DNA of 64,000 bases. It comes from Hippophae tibetana (lineage: Eukaryota; Streptophyta; Magnoliopsida; Rosales; Elaeagnaceae). The notes beneath the pieces are model-generated. The model was not told where the DNA came from, did no database searches, and saw only the letters and a list, made by a program, of their open reading frames with translations. Positions within the stretch are counted from its first letter, which is position 1. Each line of letters begins with the position of its first letter. Made by a program: the position numbers and the translations under genes. This document shows positions 55,020 to 64,000 of this stretch, in pieces. The stretch spans positions 53,395,627 through 53,459,626 of the forward strand of contig CM072803.1 in assembly GCA_037013495.1 (NCBI GenBank), written 5' to 3'.

Positions 55020-58000
55020 ATTATTTGTAAAATAGAAATGAGAAAATGTTTAAGTTTTCTTTTCCACTTATTTATTTTTCCCAATATTCTATCATTATTT
55101 TGTTTCATTCGTAAGTCTTAATTCCCACCAAAATCAAATTAATTCAAATATATCTCCCTCTTTTCCCAATGGAAAAGGGCGATGGCTAGAGGTGGTTTTA
55201 GACATTATTTGGTAACTTCTTGGTACGTAGCATGAACCATATCCATAGGAGATAAGCATAATATTTATAATCTTATTTATTTGCTTCTAACTCATAAAAT
55301 GGGTTTTGTAAACTAGATTCATAGGAGGAGAGAGATAACCAAATTTAATTTCAATACAGTGCATTCCAACACAACAAGAATAACTTATAATAAATTGAGA
55401 ATATTGATGTCATGAAAGAGTTAAAAATGAGAAATATTGTTCTCTTATACGAAATAATGAACAAAATTTCAAACGTTTCATAGTTTTGAATTTCAAGTCG
55501 TAATAAATTCCATTTAAATATGTCATAATTATAATGATAAAACATTTGGAGTATTTATTCAGCAACAAATTATTTGTAAAATAGAAATAAGAAAATGTTT
55601 AAGTTTTCTTTTCCACTTATTTCTTTTTCCCAATATTCTATCATTATTTTGTTTCCTTCTTAAGTCTTAATTCCCACCAAAATGAAATTAATTCAAATAT
55701 TTCTCCTTCTTCTCCCAAGATAAAAAGGTGATGGCTAGAGGTGGTTTTAGACATTATTTGGTAACTTCTTGGTATGTAGGATGAACCATATCCATAGGAG
55801 ATAAGCATAATATTTCCAATCTTATTTATTTGCTTCTTACTCATAAAATGGGTTTTGTAAACTAGATTCTTAGGAGGAGAGAGATAACCAAATTTAATTT
55901 CAATACAGTGCATTCCAACACAACAAGAATAACTTATAATAAATTGAGAATATTGATGTCATGAAAGAGTTAAAAATGAGAAATATTGTTCTCTTATACG
56001 AAATAATGAACAAAATTTCAAACGTTTCATAGTTTTGAATTTCAAGTCGTAATAAATTCTATTTAAATATATCATAATTATAATGATAAAACATTTGGAG
56101 TATTTATTCAGCAACAAATTATTTGTAAAATAGAAATGAGAAAATGTTCAAGTTTTCTTTTCCACTTATTTCTTTTTCCCAATATTCTATCGTTATTTTG
56201 TTTCCTTCTTAAGTCTTAATTCCGACCAAGATGAAATTAATTCAAATATTTCTCCCTCTTCTCCCAAGATAAAAAGGTGATGGCTAGAGTTGGTTTTAGA
56301 CATTATTTGGTAACTTCTTGGTACGTAGCATGAACCATATCCATAGGAGATAAGCATAATATTTCCAATCTTATTTATTTGCTTCTTACTCATAAAATGG
56401 GTTTTGTAAACTAGATTCTTAGGAGGAGAGAGATAACCAAATTTAATTTCAATACAGTACATTCCAACACAACAAGAATAACTTATAATAAATTGAGAAT
56501 ATTGATGTCATGAAAGAGTTAAAAATGAGAAATATTGTTCTCTTATACGAAATAATGAACAAAATTTCAAACGTTTCATAGTTTTGATTTTCAAGTCGTA
56601 ATAAATTCCATTTAAATATGTCATAATTATAATGATAAAACATTTGGAGTATTTATTCAGCAACAAATTATTTGTAAAATAGAAATGAGAAAATGTTTAA
56701 GTTTTCTTTTCCACTTATTTCTTTTTCCCAATATTCTATCATTATTTTGTTTCCTTCTTAAGTCTTAATTCCCACCAAAATGAAATTAATTCAAATATTT
56801 CTCCCTCTTCTCCCAAGATAAAAAGGTGATGGCTATAGGTGGTTTTAGACATTATTTGGTAACTTCTTGGTATGTAGCATGAACCATATCCATAGGAGAT
56901 AAGCATAATATTTCCAATCTTATTTATTTGCTTCTTACTCATAAAATGGGTTTTGTAAACTAGATTCTTAGGAGGAGAGAGATAACCAAATTTAATTTCA
57001 ATACAGTGCATTCCAACACAACAAGAATAACTTATAATAAATTGAGAATATTGATGTCATGAAAGAGTTAAAAATGAGAAATATTGTTCTCTTATACGAA
57101 ATAATGAAAAAAATTTCAAACGTTTCATAGTTTTGAATTTCAAGTCGTAATAAATTCCATTTAAATATATCATAATTATAATGATAAAACATTTGGAGTA
57201 TTTATTCAGCAACAAATTATTTGTAAAATAGAAATGAGAAAATGTTTAAGTTTTCTTTTCCACTTATTTATTTTTCCCAATATTCTATCATTATGTTGTT
57301 TCATTCGTAAGTCTTAATTCCCACCAAAATCAAATTAATTCAAATATTTCTCCCTCTTTTCCCAATGGAAAAGGGCGATGGCTAGAGGTGGTTTTAGACA
57401 TTATTTGGTAACTTCTTGGTACGTAGCATGAACCATATCCATAGGAGATAAGCATAATATTTCCAATCTTATTTATTTGCTTCTTACTCATAAAATGGGT
57501 TTTGTAAACTAGATTCTTAGGAGGAGAGAGATAACCAAATTTAATTTCAATACAGTGCATTCCAACACAACAAGAATAACATATAATAAATTGAGAATAT
57601 TGATATCATGAAAGAGTTAAAAATGAGAAATATTGTTCTCTTATACGAAATAATGAACAAAATTTCAAACGTTTCATAGTTTTGAATTTCAAGTCGTAAT
57701 AAATTCCATTTAAATATATCATAATTATAATGATAAAATATTTGGAGTATTTATTCAGCAACAAATTATTTGTAAAATAGAAATGAGAAAATGTTTAAGT
57801 TTTCTTTTCCACTTATTTATTTTTCCCAATATTCTATCATTATGTTGTTTCATTCGTAAGTCTTAATTCCCACCAAAATCAAATTAATTCAAATATTTCT
57901 CCCTTATTTCCCAATGGAAAAGGGCGATGGCTAGAGGTGGTTTTAGACATTATTTGGTAACTTCTTGGTACGTAGCATGAACCATATCCATAGGAGATAA

Positions 58001-58095
58001 GCATAATATTTATAATCTTATTTATTTGCTTCTAACTCATAAAATCGGTTTTGTAAACTAGATTCTTAGGAGGAGAGAGATAACCAAATTTAATT

Positions 58096-59192
58096 TCAAT
58101 ACAGTGCATTCCAACACAACAAGAATAACTTATAATAAATTGAGAATATTGATGTCATGAAAGAGTTAAAAATGAGAAATATTGTTCTCTTATACGAAAT
58201 AATGAAAAAAATTTCAAACGTTTCATAGTTTTGAATTTCAAGTCGTAATAAATTCCATTTAAATATATCATAATTATAATGATAAAACATTTGGAGTATT
58301 TATTCAGCAACAAATTATTTGTAAAATAGAAATGAGAAAATGTTTAAGTTTTCTTTTCCACTTATTTCTTTTTCCCAATATTCTATCATTATGTTGTTTC
58401 ATTCGTAAGTCTTAATTCCCACCAAAATCAAATTAATTCAAATATTTCTCCCTCTTTTCCCAATGGAAAAGGGTGATCGCTAGAGGTGGTTTTAGACATT
58501 ATTTGGTAACTTCTTGGTACGTAGCATGAACCATATCCATAGGAGATAAGCATAATATTTCCAATCTTATTTATTTGCTTCTTACTAATAAAATGGGTTT
58601 TGTAAACTAGATTCTTAGGAGGAGAGAGATAACCAAATTTAATTTCAATACAGTGCATTACAACACAAAAGAATAACTTATAATAAATTGAGAATATTGA
58701 TGTCATGAAAGAGTTAAAAATGAGAAATATTGTTCTCTTATACGAAATAATGAACAAAATTTCAAACGTTTCATAGTTTTGAATTTCAAGTCGTAATAAA
58801 TTCCATTTAAATATATCATAATTATAATGATAAAACATTTGGAGTATTTATTCAGCAACAAATTATTTGTAAAATAGAAATGAGAAAATGTTTAAGTTTT
58901 CTTTTCCACTTATTTAATTTTCCCAATATTCTATCATTATGTTGTTTCATTCGTAAGTCTTAATTCCCACCAAAATCAAATTAATTCAAATATTTCTCCC
59001 TCTTTTCCCAATGGAAAAGGGCGATGGCTAGAGGTGGTTTTAGACATTATTTGGTAACTTCTTGGTACGTAGCATGAACCATATCCATAGGAGATAAGCA
59101 TAATATTTATAATCTTATTTATTTGCTTCTAACTCATAAAATCGGTTTTGTAAACTAGATTCTTAGGAGGAGAGAGATAACCAAATTTAATT
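58096..59192. repeat. 2-monomer tandem duplication, copy 1 (1097 bp)
   Basis: It contains one TGAAAAAAATTTC monomer and one fused-ORF monomer with the 1-bp deletion. It repeats immediately at +1097 bp. Its last part (about 59000-59073) changes from the TATTTAATTTT/CCCTCTTTTCCC type to the CGTAGCATG/AAAATCGG type, marking the exchange point. Confidence 0.85.
58428..58838 (-). other. 136-codon fused ORF, second copy
   Basis: It has the same predicted protein as the ORF at 52390-52800. The offset is 6038 bp (11 monomers minus the 1-bp deletion between them), placing it in the second copy of the 11-monomer higher-order repeat. The deletion is at about 58659-58672. Confidence 0.15.
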
Positions 59193-60289
59193 TCAATACA
59201 GTGCATTCCAACACAACAAGAATAACTTATAATAAATTGAGAATATTGATGTCATGAAAGAGTTAAAAATGAGAAATATTGTTCTCTTATACGAAATAAT
59301 GAAAAAAATTTCAAACGTTTCATAGTTTTGAATTTCAAGTCGTAATAAATTCCATTTAAATATATCATAATTATAATGATAAAACATTTGGAGTATTTAT
59401 TCAGCAACAAATTATTTGTAAAATAGAAATGAGAAAATGTTTAAGTTTTCTTTTCCACTTATTTCTTTTTCCCAATATTCTATCATTATGTTGTTTCATT
59501 CGTAAGTCTTAATTCCCACCAAAATCAAATTAATTCAAATATTTCTCCCTCTTTTCCCAATGGAAAAGGGTGATCGCTAGAGGTGGTTTTAGACATTATT
59601 TGGTAACTTCTTGGTACGTAGCATGAACCATATCCATAGGAGATAAGCATAATATTTCCAATCTTATTTATTTGCTTCTTACTAATAAAATGGGTTTTGT
59701 AAACTAGATTCTTAGGAGGAGAGAGATAACCAAATTTAATTTCAATACAGTGCATTACAACACAAAAGAATAACTTATAATAAATTGAGAATATTGATGT
59801 CATGAAAGAGTTAAAAATGAGAAATATTGTTCTCTTATACGAAATAATGAACAAAATTTCAAACGTTTCATAGTTTTGAATTTCAAGTCGTAATAAATTC
59901 CATTTAAATATATCATAATTATAATGATAAAACATTTGGAGTATTTATTCAGCAACAAATTATTTGTAAAATAGAAATGAGAAAATGTTTAAGTTTTCTT
60001 TTCCACTTATTTAATTTTCCCAATATTCTATCATTATGTTGTTTCATTCGTAAGTCTTAATTCCCACCAAAATCAAATTAATTCAAATATTTCTCCCTCT
60101 TTTCCCAATGGAAAAGGGCGATGGCTAGAGGTGGTTTTAGACATTATTTGGTAACTTCTTGGTACGTAGTATGAACCATATCCATAGGAGATAAGCATAA
60201 TATTTATAATCTTATTTATTTGCTTCTTACTCATAAAATGGGTTTTGTAAACTAGATTCTTAGGAGGAGAGAGATAACCAAATTTAATT
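59193..60289. repeat. 2-monomer tandem duplication, copy 2 (1097 bp)
   Basis: It has the same two monomer types and the same deletion as 58096-59192. It ends in the CGTAGTATG (60164) form that follows the fused-ORF monomer in the undisturbed first copy of the 11-monomer repeat. Confidence 0.85.
59525..59935 (-). other. 136-codon fused ORF, third copy
   Basis: It has the same predicted protein as the copy at 58428-58838, 1097 bp upstream. It arose through the 2-monomer tandem duplication. The deletion is at about 59756-59768. Confidence 0.15.
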
Positions 60290-61387
60290 TCAATACAGTG
60301 TATTCCAACACAACAAGAATAACTTATAATAAATTGAGAATATTGATGTCATGAAAGAGTTAAAAATGAGAAATATTTTTCTCTTATACGAAATAATGAA
60401 CAAAATTTCAAATGTTTCATAGTTTTGAATTTCAAGTCGTAATAAATTCCATTTAAATATGTCATAATTATAATGATAAAACATTTGGAGTATTTATTCA
60501 GCAACAAATTATTTGTAAAATAGAAATGAGAAAATGTTTAAGTTTTCTTTTCCACTTATTTCTTTTTCCCAATATTCTATCATTATTTTGTTTCCTTCTT
60601 AAGTCTTAATTCCCACCAAAATGAAATTAATTCAAATATTTCTCCCTCTTCTCCCAAGATAAAAAGGTGATGGCTAGAGGTGGTTTTAGACATTATTTGG
60701 TAACTTCTTGGTATGTAGCATGAACCATATCCATAGGAGATAAGCATAATATTTCCAATCTTATTTATTTGCTTCTTACTCATAAAATGGGTTTTGTAAA
60801 CTAGATTCTTAGGAGGAGAGAGATAACCAAATTTAATTTCAATAGAGTGCATTCCAACACAACAAGAATAACTTATAATAAATTGAGAATATTGATGTCA
60901 TGAAAGAGTTAAAAATGAGAAATATTGTTCTCTTATACGAAATAATGAACAAAATTTCAAACGTTTCATAGTTTTGAATTTCAAGTCGTAATAAATTCCA
61001 TTTAAATATATCATAATTATAATGATAAAACATTTGGAGTATTTATTCAGCAACAAATTATTTGTAAAATAGAAATGAGAAAATGTTTAAGTTTTCTTTT
61101 CCACTTATTTCTTTTTCCCAATATTCTATCATTATTTTGTTTCCTTCTTAAGTCTTAAGTCCCACCAAAATGAAATTAATTCAAATATTTCTCCCTCTTC
61201 TCCCAAGATAAAAAGGTGATGGCTAGAGTTGGTTTTAGACATTATTTGGTAACTTCTTGGTATGTAGCATGAACCATATCCATAGGAGATAAGCATAATA
61301 TTTCCAATCTTATTTATTTGCTTCTTAATCATAAAATGGGTTTTGTAAACTAGATTCTTAGGAGGAGAGAGATAACCAAATTTAATT

Positions 61388-63583
61388 TCAATACAGTACA
61401 TTCCAACACAACAAGAATAACTTATAATAAATTGAGAATATTGATGTCATGAAAGAGTTAAAAATGAGAAATATTGTTCTCTTATACGAAATAATGAACA
61501 AAATTTCAAACGTTTCATAGTTTTGATTTTCAAGTCGTAATAAATTCCATTTAAATATGTCATAATTATAATGATAAAACATTTGGAGTATTTATTCAGC
61601 AACAAATTATTTGTAAAATAGAAATGAGAAAATGTTTAAGTTTTCTTTTCCACTTATTTCTTTTTCCCAATATTCTATCATTATTTTGTTTCCTTCTTAA
61701 GTCTTAATTCCCACCAAAATGAAATTAATTCAAATATTTCTCCCTCTTCTCCCAAGATAAAAAGGTGATGGCTATAGGTGGTTTTAGACATTATTTGGTA
61801 ACTTCTTGGTATGTAGCATGAACCATATCCATAGGAGATAAGCATAATATTTCCAATCTTATTTATTTGCTTCTTACTCATAAAATGGGTTTTGTAAACT
61901 AGATTCTTAGGAGGAGAGAGATAACCAAATTTAATTTCAATACAGTGCATTCCAACACAACAAGAATAAATTATAATAAATTGAGAATATTGATGTCATG
62001 AAAGAGTTAAAAATGAGAAATATTGTTCTCTTATACGAAATAATGAAAAAAATTTCAAACGTTTCATAGTTTTGAATTTCAAGTCGTAATAAATTCCATT
62101 TAAATATATCATAATTATAATGATAAAACATTTGGAGTATTTATTCAGCAACAAATTATTTGTAAAATAGAAATGAGAAAATGTTTAAGTTTTCTTTTCC
62201 ACTTATTTATTTTTCCCAATATTCTATCATTATGTTGTTTCATTCGTAAGTCTTAATTCCCACCAAAATCAAATTAATTCAAATATTTCTCCCTCTTTTC
62301 CCAATGGAAAAGGGCGATGGCTAGAGGTGGTTTTAGACATTATTTGGTAACTTCTTGGTACGTAGCATGAACCATATCCATAGGAGATAAGCATAATATT
62401 TCCAATCTTATTTATTTGCTTCTTACTCATAAAATGGGTTTTGTAAACTAGATTCTTAGGAGGAGAGAGATAACCAAATTTAATTTCAATACAGTGCATT
62501 CCAACACAACAAGAATAACATATAATAAATTGAGAATATTGATGTCATGAAAGAGTTAAAAATGAGAAATATTGTTCTCTTATACGAAATAATGAACAAA
62601 ATTTCAAACGTTTCATAGTTTTGAATTTCAAGTCGTAATAAATTCCATTTAAATATATCATAATTATAATGATAAAATATTTGGAGTATTTATTCAGCAA
62701 CAAATTATTTGTAAAATAGAAATGAGAAAATGTTTAAGTTTTCTTTTCCACTTATTTATTTTTCCCAATATTCTATCATTATGTTGTTTCATTCGTAAGT
62801 CTTAATTCCCACCAAAATCAAATTAATTCAAATATTTCTCCCTTATTTCCCAATGGAAAAGGGCGATGGCTAGAGGTGGTTTTAGACATTATTTGGTAAC
62901 TTCTTGGTACGTAGCATGAACCATATCCATAGGAGATAAGCATAATATTTATAATCTTATTTATTTGCTTCTAACTCATAAAATCGGTTTTGTAAACTAG
63001 ATTCTTAGGAGGAGAGAGATAACCAAATTTAATTTCAATACAGTGCATTCCAACACAACAAGAATAACTTATAATAAATTGAGAATATTGATGTCATGAA
63101 AGAGTTAAAAATGAGAAATATTGTTCTCTTATACGAAATAATGAAAAAAATTTCAAACGTTTCATAGTTTTGAATTTCAAGTCGTAATAAATTCCATTTA
63201 AATATATCATAATTATAATGATAAAACATTTGGAGTATTTATTCAGCAACAAATTATTTGTAAAATAGAAATGAGAAAATGTTTAAGTTTTCTTTTCCAC
63301 TTATTTCTTTTTCCCAATATTCTATCATTATGTTGTTTCATTCGTAAGTCTTAATTCCCACCAAAATCAAATTAATTCAAATATTTCTCCCTCTTTTCCC
63401 AATGGAAAAGGGTGATCGCTAGAGGTGGTTTTAGACATTATTTGGTAACTTCTTGGTACGTAGCATGAACCATATCCATAGGAGATAAGCATAATATTTC
63501 CAATCTTATTTATTTGCTTCTTACTAATAAAATGGGTTTTGTAAACTAGATTCTTAGGAGGAGAGAGATAACCAAATTTAATT
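61388..63583. repeat. 11-monomer higher-order repeat, copy 3 (incomplete)
   Basis: It matches the copy-2 region from 56449 at an offset of 4939 bp. GGCTATAGG is near 61771, CCCTTATTTCCC at 62840, and the fused-ORF copy at 63367. The beginning is lost through the junction at 61263-61394, and the end is altered in the last partial monomer. Confidence 0.83.
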
Positions 63584-63777
63584 TCAATACAGTGCATTAC
63601 AACACAAAAGAATAACTTATAATAAATTGAGAATATTGATGTCATGAAAGAGTTAAAAATGAGAAATATTGTTCTCTTATACGAAATAATGAACAAAATT
63701 TCAAACGTTTCATAGTTTTGAATTTCAAGTCGTAATAAATTCCATTTAAATATATCATAATTATAATGATAAAACAT
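63367..63777 (-). other. 136-codon fused ORF, fourth copy
   Basis: It has the same predicted protein as the copy at 58428-58838, offset 4939 bp (9 monomers minus 2). It lies in the third, shortened copy of the higher-order repeat. The deletion is at about 63598-63611. Confidence 0.15.
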
Positions 63778-64000
63778 TTGGAGTATTTATTCAGCAACAA
63801 ATTATTTGTAAAATAGAAATGAGAAAATGTTTAAGTTTTCTTTTCCACTTATTTCTTTTTCCCAATATTCTATCATTATTTTGTTTCCTTCATAAGTCTT
63901 AAGTCCCACCAAAATGAAATTAATTCAAATATTTCTCCCTCTTCTCCCAAGATAAAAAGGTGATGGCTAGAGTTGGTTTTAGACATTATTTGGTAACTTC
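63584..64000. repeat. Partial monomer at right window edge, chimeric
   Basis: This is the first 417 bp of a unit and it continues beyond the window. Its left part is the variant with GTGCATTACAACAC and a 1-bp deletion (about 63598-63612), as in the copies starting 52607, 58645 and 59742. In those copies that left part is followed by TATTTAATTTTCCC or by family-1 sequence. Here it is followed by family-2 sequence with TTTCCTTCATAAG and the rare AAGTCTTAAGTCCCACC, otherwise seen only near 54015 and 61152. The join is somewhere in 63612-63855. Confidence 0.9.

Larger units (their letters stand above)
49111..55148. repeat. 11-monomer higher-order repeat, copy 1 (6038 bp)
   Basis: It starts at TATATCTCCC and repeats 6038 bp on (11 x 549 minus the deletion at about 52625). 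Monomer order: GTAGGATGAACC (49739), ACAGTACATT (50417), GGCTATAGG (50795), TTTCCAATC family-1 hybrid, CCCTTATTTCCC (51863), the fused-ORF copy (52390), TATTTAATTTT with CGTAGTATG, ATATTTTTCTC (53238), AATAGAGTGCATT (53706), AAGTCTTAAGTCCC (54014), the 157-codon copy, then back to the start. The first four types are block C. Confidence 0.88.
55149..61396. repeat. 11-monomer higher-order repeat, copy 2 with inserted 2-monomer duplication
   Basis: It follows copy 1 directly, with the same monomer order at +6038: 55644, 56193, 57901 and 58428 against 49606, 50155, 51863 and 52390. After the fused-ORF copy two extra monomers are inserted. ATATTTTTCTC (60373) and AATAGAGTGCATT (60842) are therefore 7135 bp from their counterparts. 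The copy ends early. The AAGTCTTAAGTCCC monomer at about 61152 passes directly into ACAGTACATT (61394), skipping three monomers. Confidence 0.85.
1..64000. repeat. Satellite DNA array, 549-bp monomer, head-to-tail, fills the window
   Basis: A 549-bp unit repeats without interruption and in one orientation. Monomer starts (TCAATACAGTGCATTCC) lie at 454+549k for k=0-47; 26805+549k for k=0-2; 28451+549k for k=0-44; 53155+549k for k=0-10; 59193 and 59742; and 60290+549k for k=0-6. This gives 115 complete copies (63130 bp = 115 x 549 minus 5). The shifts in this series are 1-bp deletions and no other net length change is needed. Base composition is about 27% GC. Copies within a family differ by about 1-2% and copies of different families by about 3%, estimated by eye. 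There is no unique sequence or inserted mobile element. Unit length, homogeneity and lack of genes are typical of eukaryotic satellite DNA in heterochromatin. The family and the chromosomal location are not identifiable from sequence alone. Confidence 0.98.

Noticed and set aside
198-63777. More than 120 short minus-strand ORFs as a gene family or tandem gene cluster
   Set aside because: They sit at fixed offsets in every monomer and match no protein family I know. Stops and frameshifts interrupt them in many copies, and their length changes with single substitutions. Identity follows the whole repeat and is not confined to codons.
1-64000. CRISPR array
   Set aside because: The repeats are 549-bp contiguous units with no unique spacers and no cas genes, far from the usual 20-50 bp repeat plus spacer design.
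1-64000. Tandem rDNA or an intergenic spacer array
   Set aside because: There is no rRNA-like sequence, and the 27% GC, 549-bp unit has no conserved rRNA blocks.
1-64000. LTR retrotransposon, transposon or viral insertion within the array
   Set aside because: The monomer phase runs unbroken except for single-base deletions, so there is no room for an insertion. I see no transposase, reverse transcriptase or target-site duplication.
1-64000. Telomeric repeats or a chromosome end
   Set aside because: I saw no run of TTTAGGG, TTAGGG or a similar short telomere unit on either strand. The array is cut only by the window edges.
1-64000. Bacterial or plasmid origin iterons
   Set aside because: Iterons are about 20 bp and few. 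A 64 kb array of 549-bp units with no replication gene does not fit a prokaryotic replicon.

Overview
The whole 64 kb window is a single uninterrupted satellite DNA array. A 549-bp, AT-rich monomer (about 27% GC by hand count over 24061-24600) is repeated head-to-tail in one orientation from the first base to the last. Taking TCAATACAGTGCATTCC as the start of the unit, there are 115 complete monomers between 454 and 63583, with a partial monomer at each window edge (1-453 and 63584-64000). The lengths add up exactly: 110 monomers are 549 bp and five are 548 bp, and a sixth 1-bp deletion lies in the right-hand partial copy. I see no transposable element, unique sequence, tRNA, rRNA, CRISPR array or convincing protein gene.

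Such an array points to a eukaryotic nuclear chromosome, in a centromeric, pericentromeric, subtelomeric or other heterochromatic block. The unit size, the AT richness and the substitutions clustered at CpG sites (CG in some copies, TG or CA in others) would fit a plant genome with methylated DNA. I do not recognise the satellite family and cannot name the organism or the chromosomal position.

Layout: monomers fall into two broad families that differ at roughly 16 diagnostic positions (about 3%). One family has CTTTTCCCAATGGAAAAG with TTTCATTCGTAAG. The other has CTTCTCCCAAGATAAAAAGG with TTTCCTTCTTAAG. Many copies are mosaics of the two. Shared private variants reveal higher-order repeats (HORs). 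In the left domain (1 to about 26.5 kb) blocks recur at offsets of 18, 9, 7 and 6 monomers. In a transition zone (about 25.3-29.8 kb) a 3-monomer block was copied together with its 1-bp deletion. In the right domain (about 28.6-64 kb) a different variant set appears. It is organised as 3-monomer repeats nested inside 8-, 10- and 11-monomer duplications, including an 8-monomer tandem duplication (39431-43822 / 43823-48214) and an 11-monomer one (from 49111 and from 55149). Several breakpoints in the last 6 kb look like unequal-crossover junctions.

The only recurrent open reading frames are short minus-strand ORFs of 64, 76 and 89 codons, in the same place in each monomer. They persist because 549 is a multiple of three and the copies are nearly identical. 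Stops and frameshifts interrupt them freely in other copies, so I treat them as incidental. The biology here is array evolution (amplification, homogenisation, unequal exchange and probable methylation-driven decay), not a set of cooperating genes.
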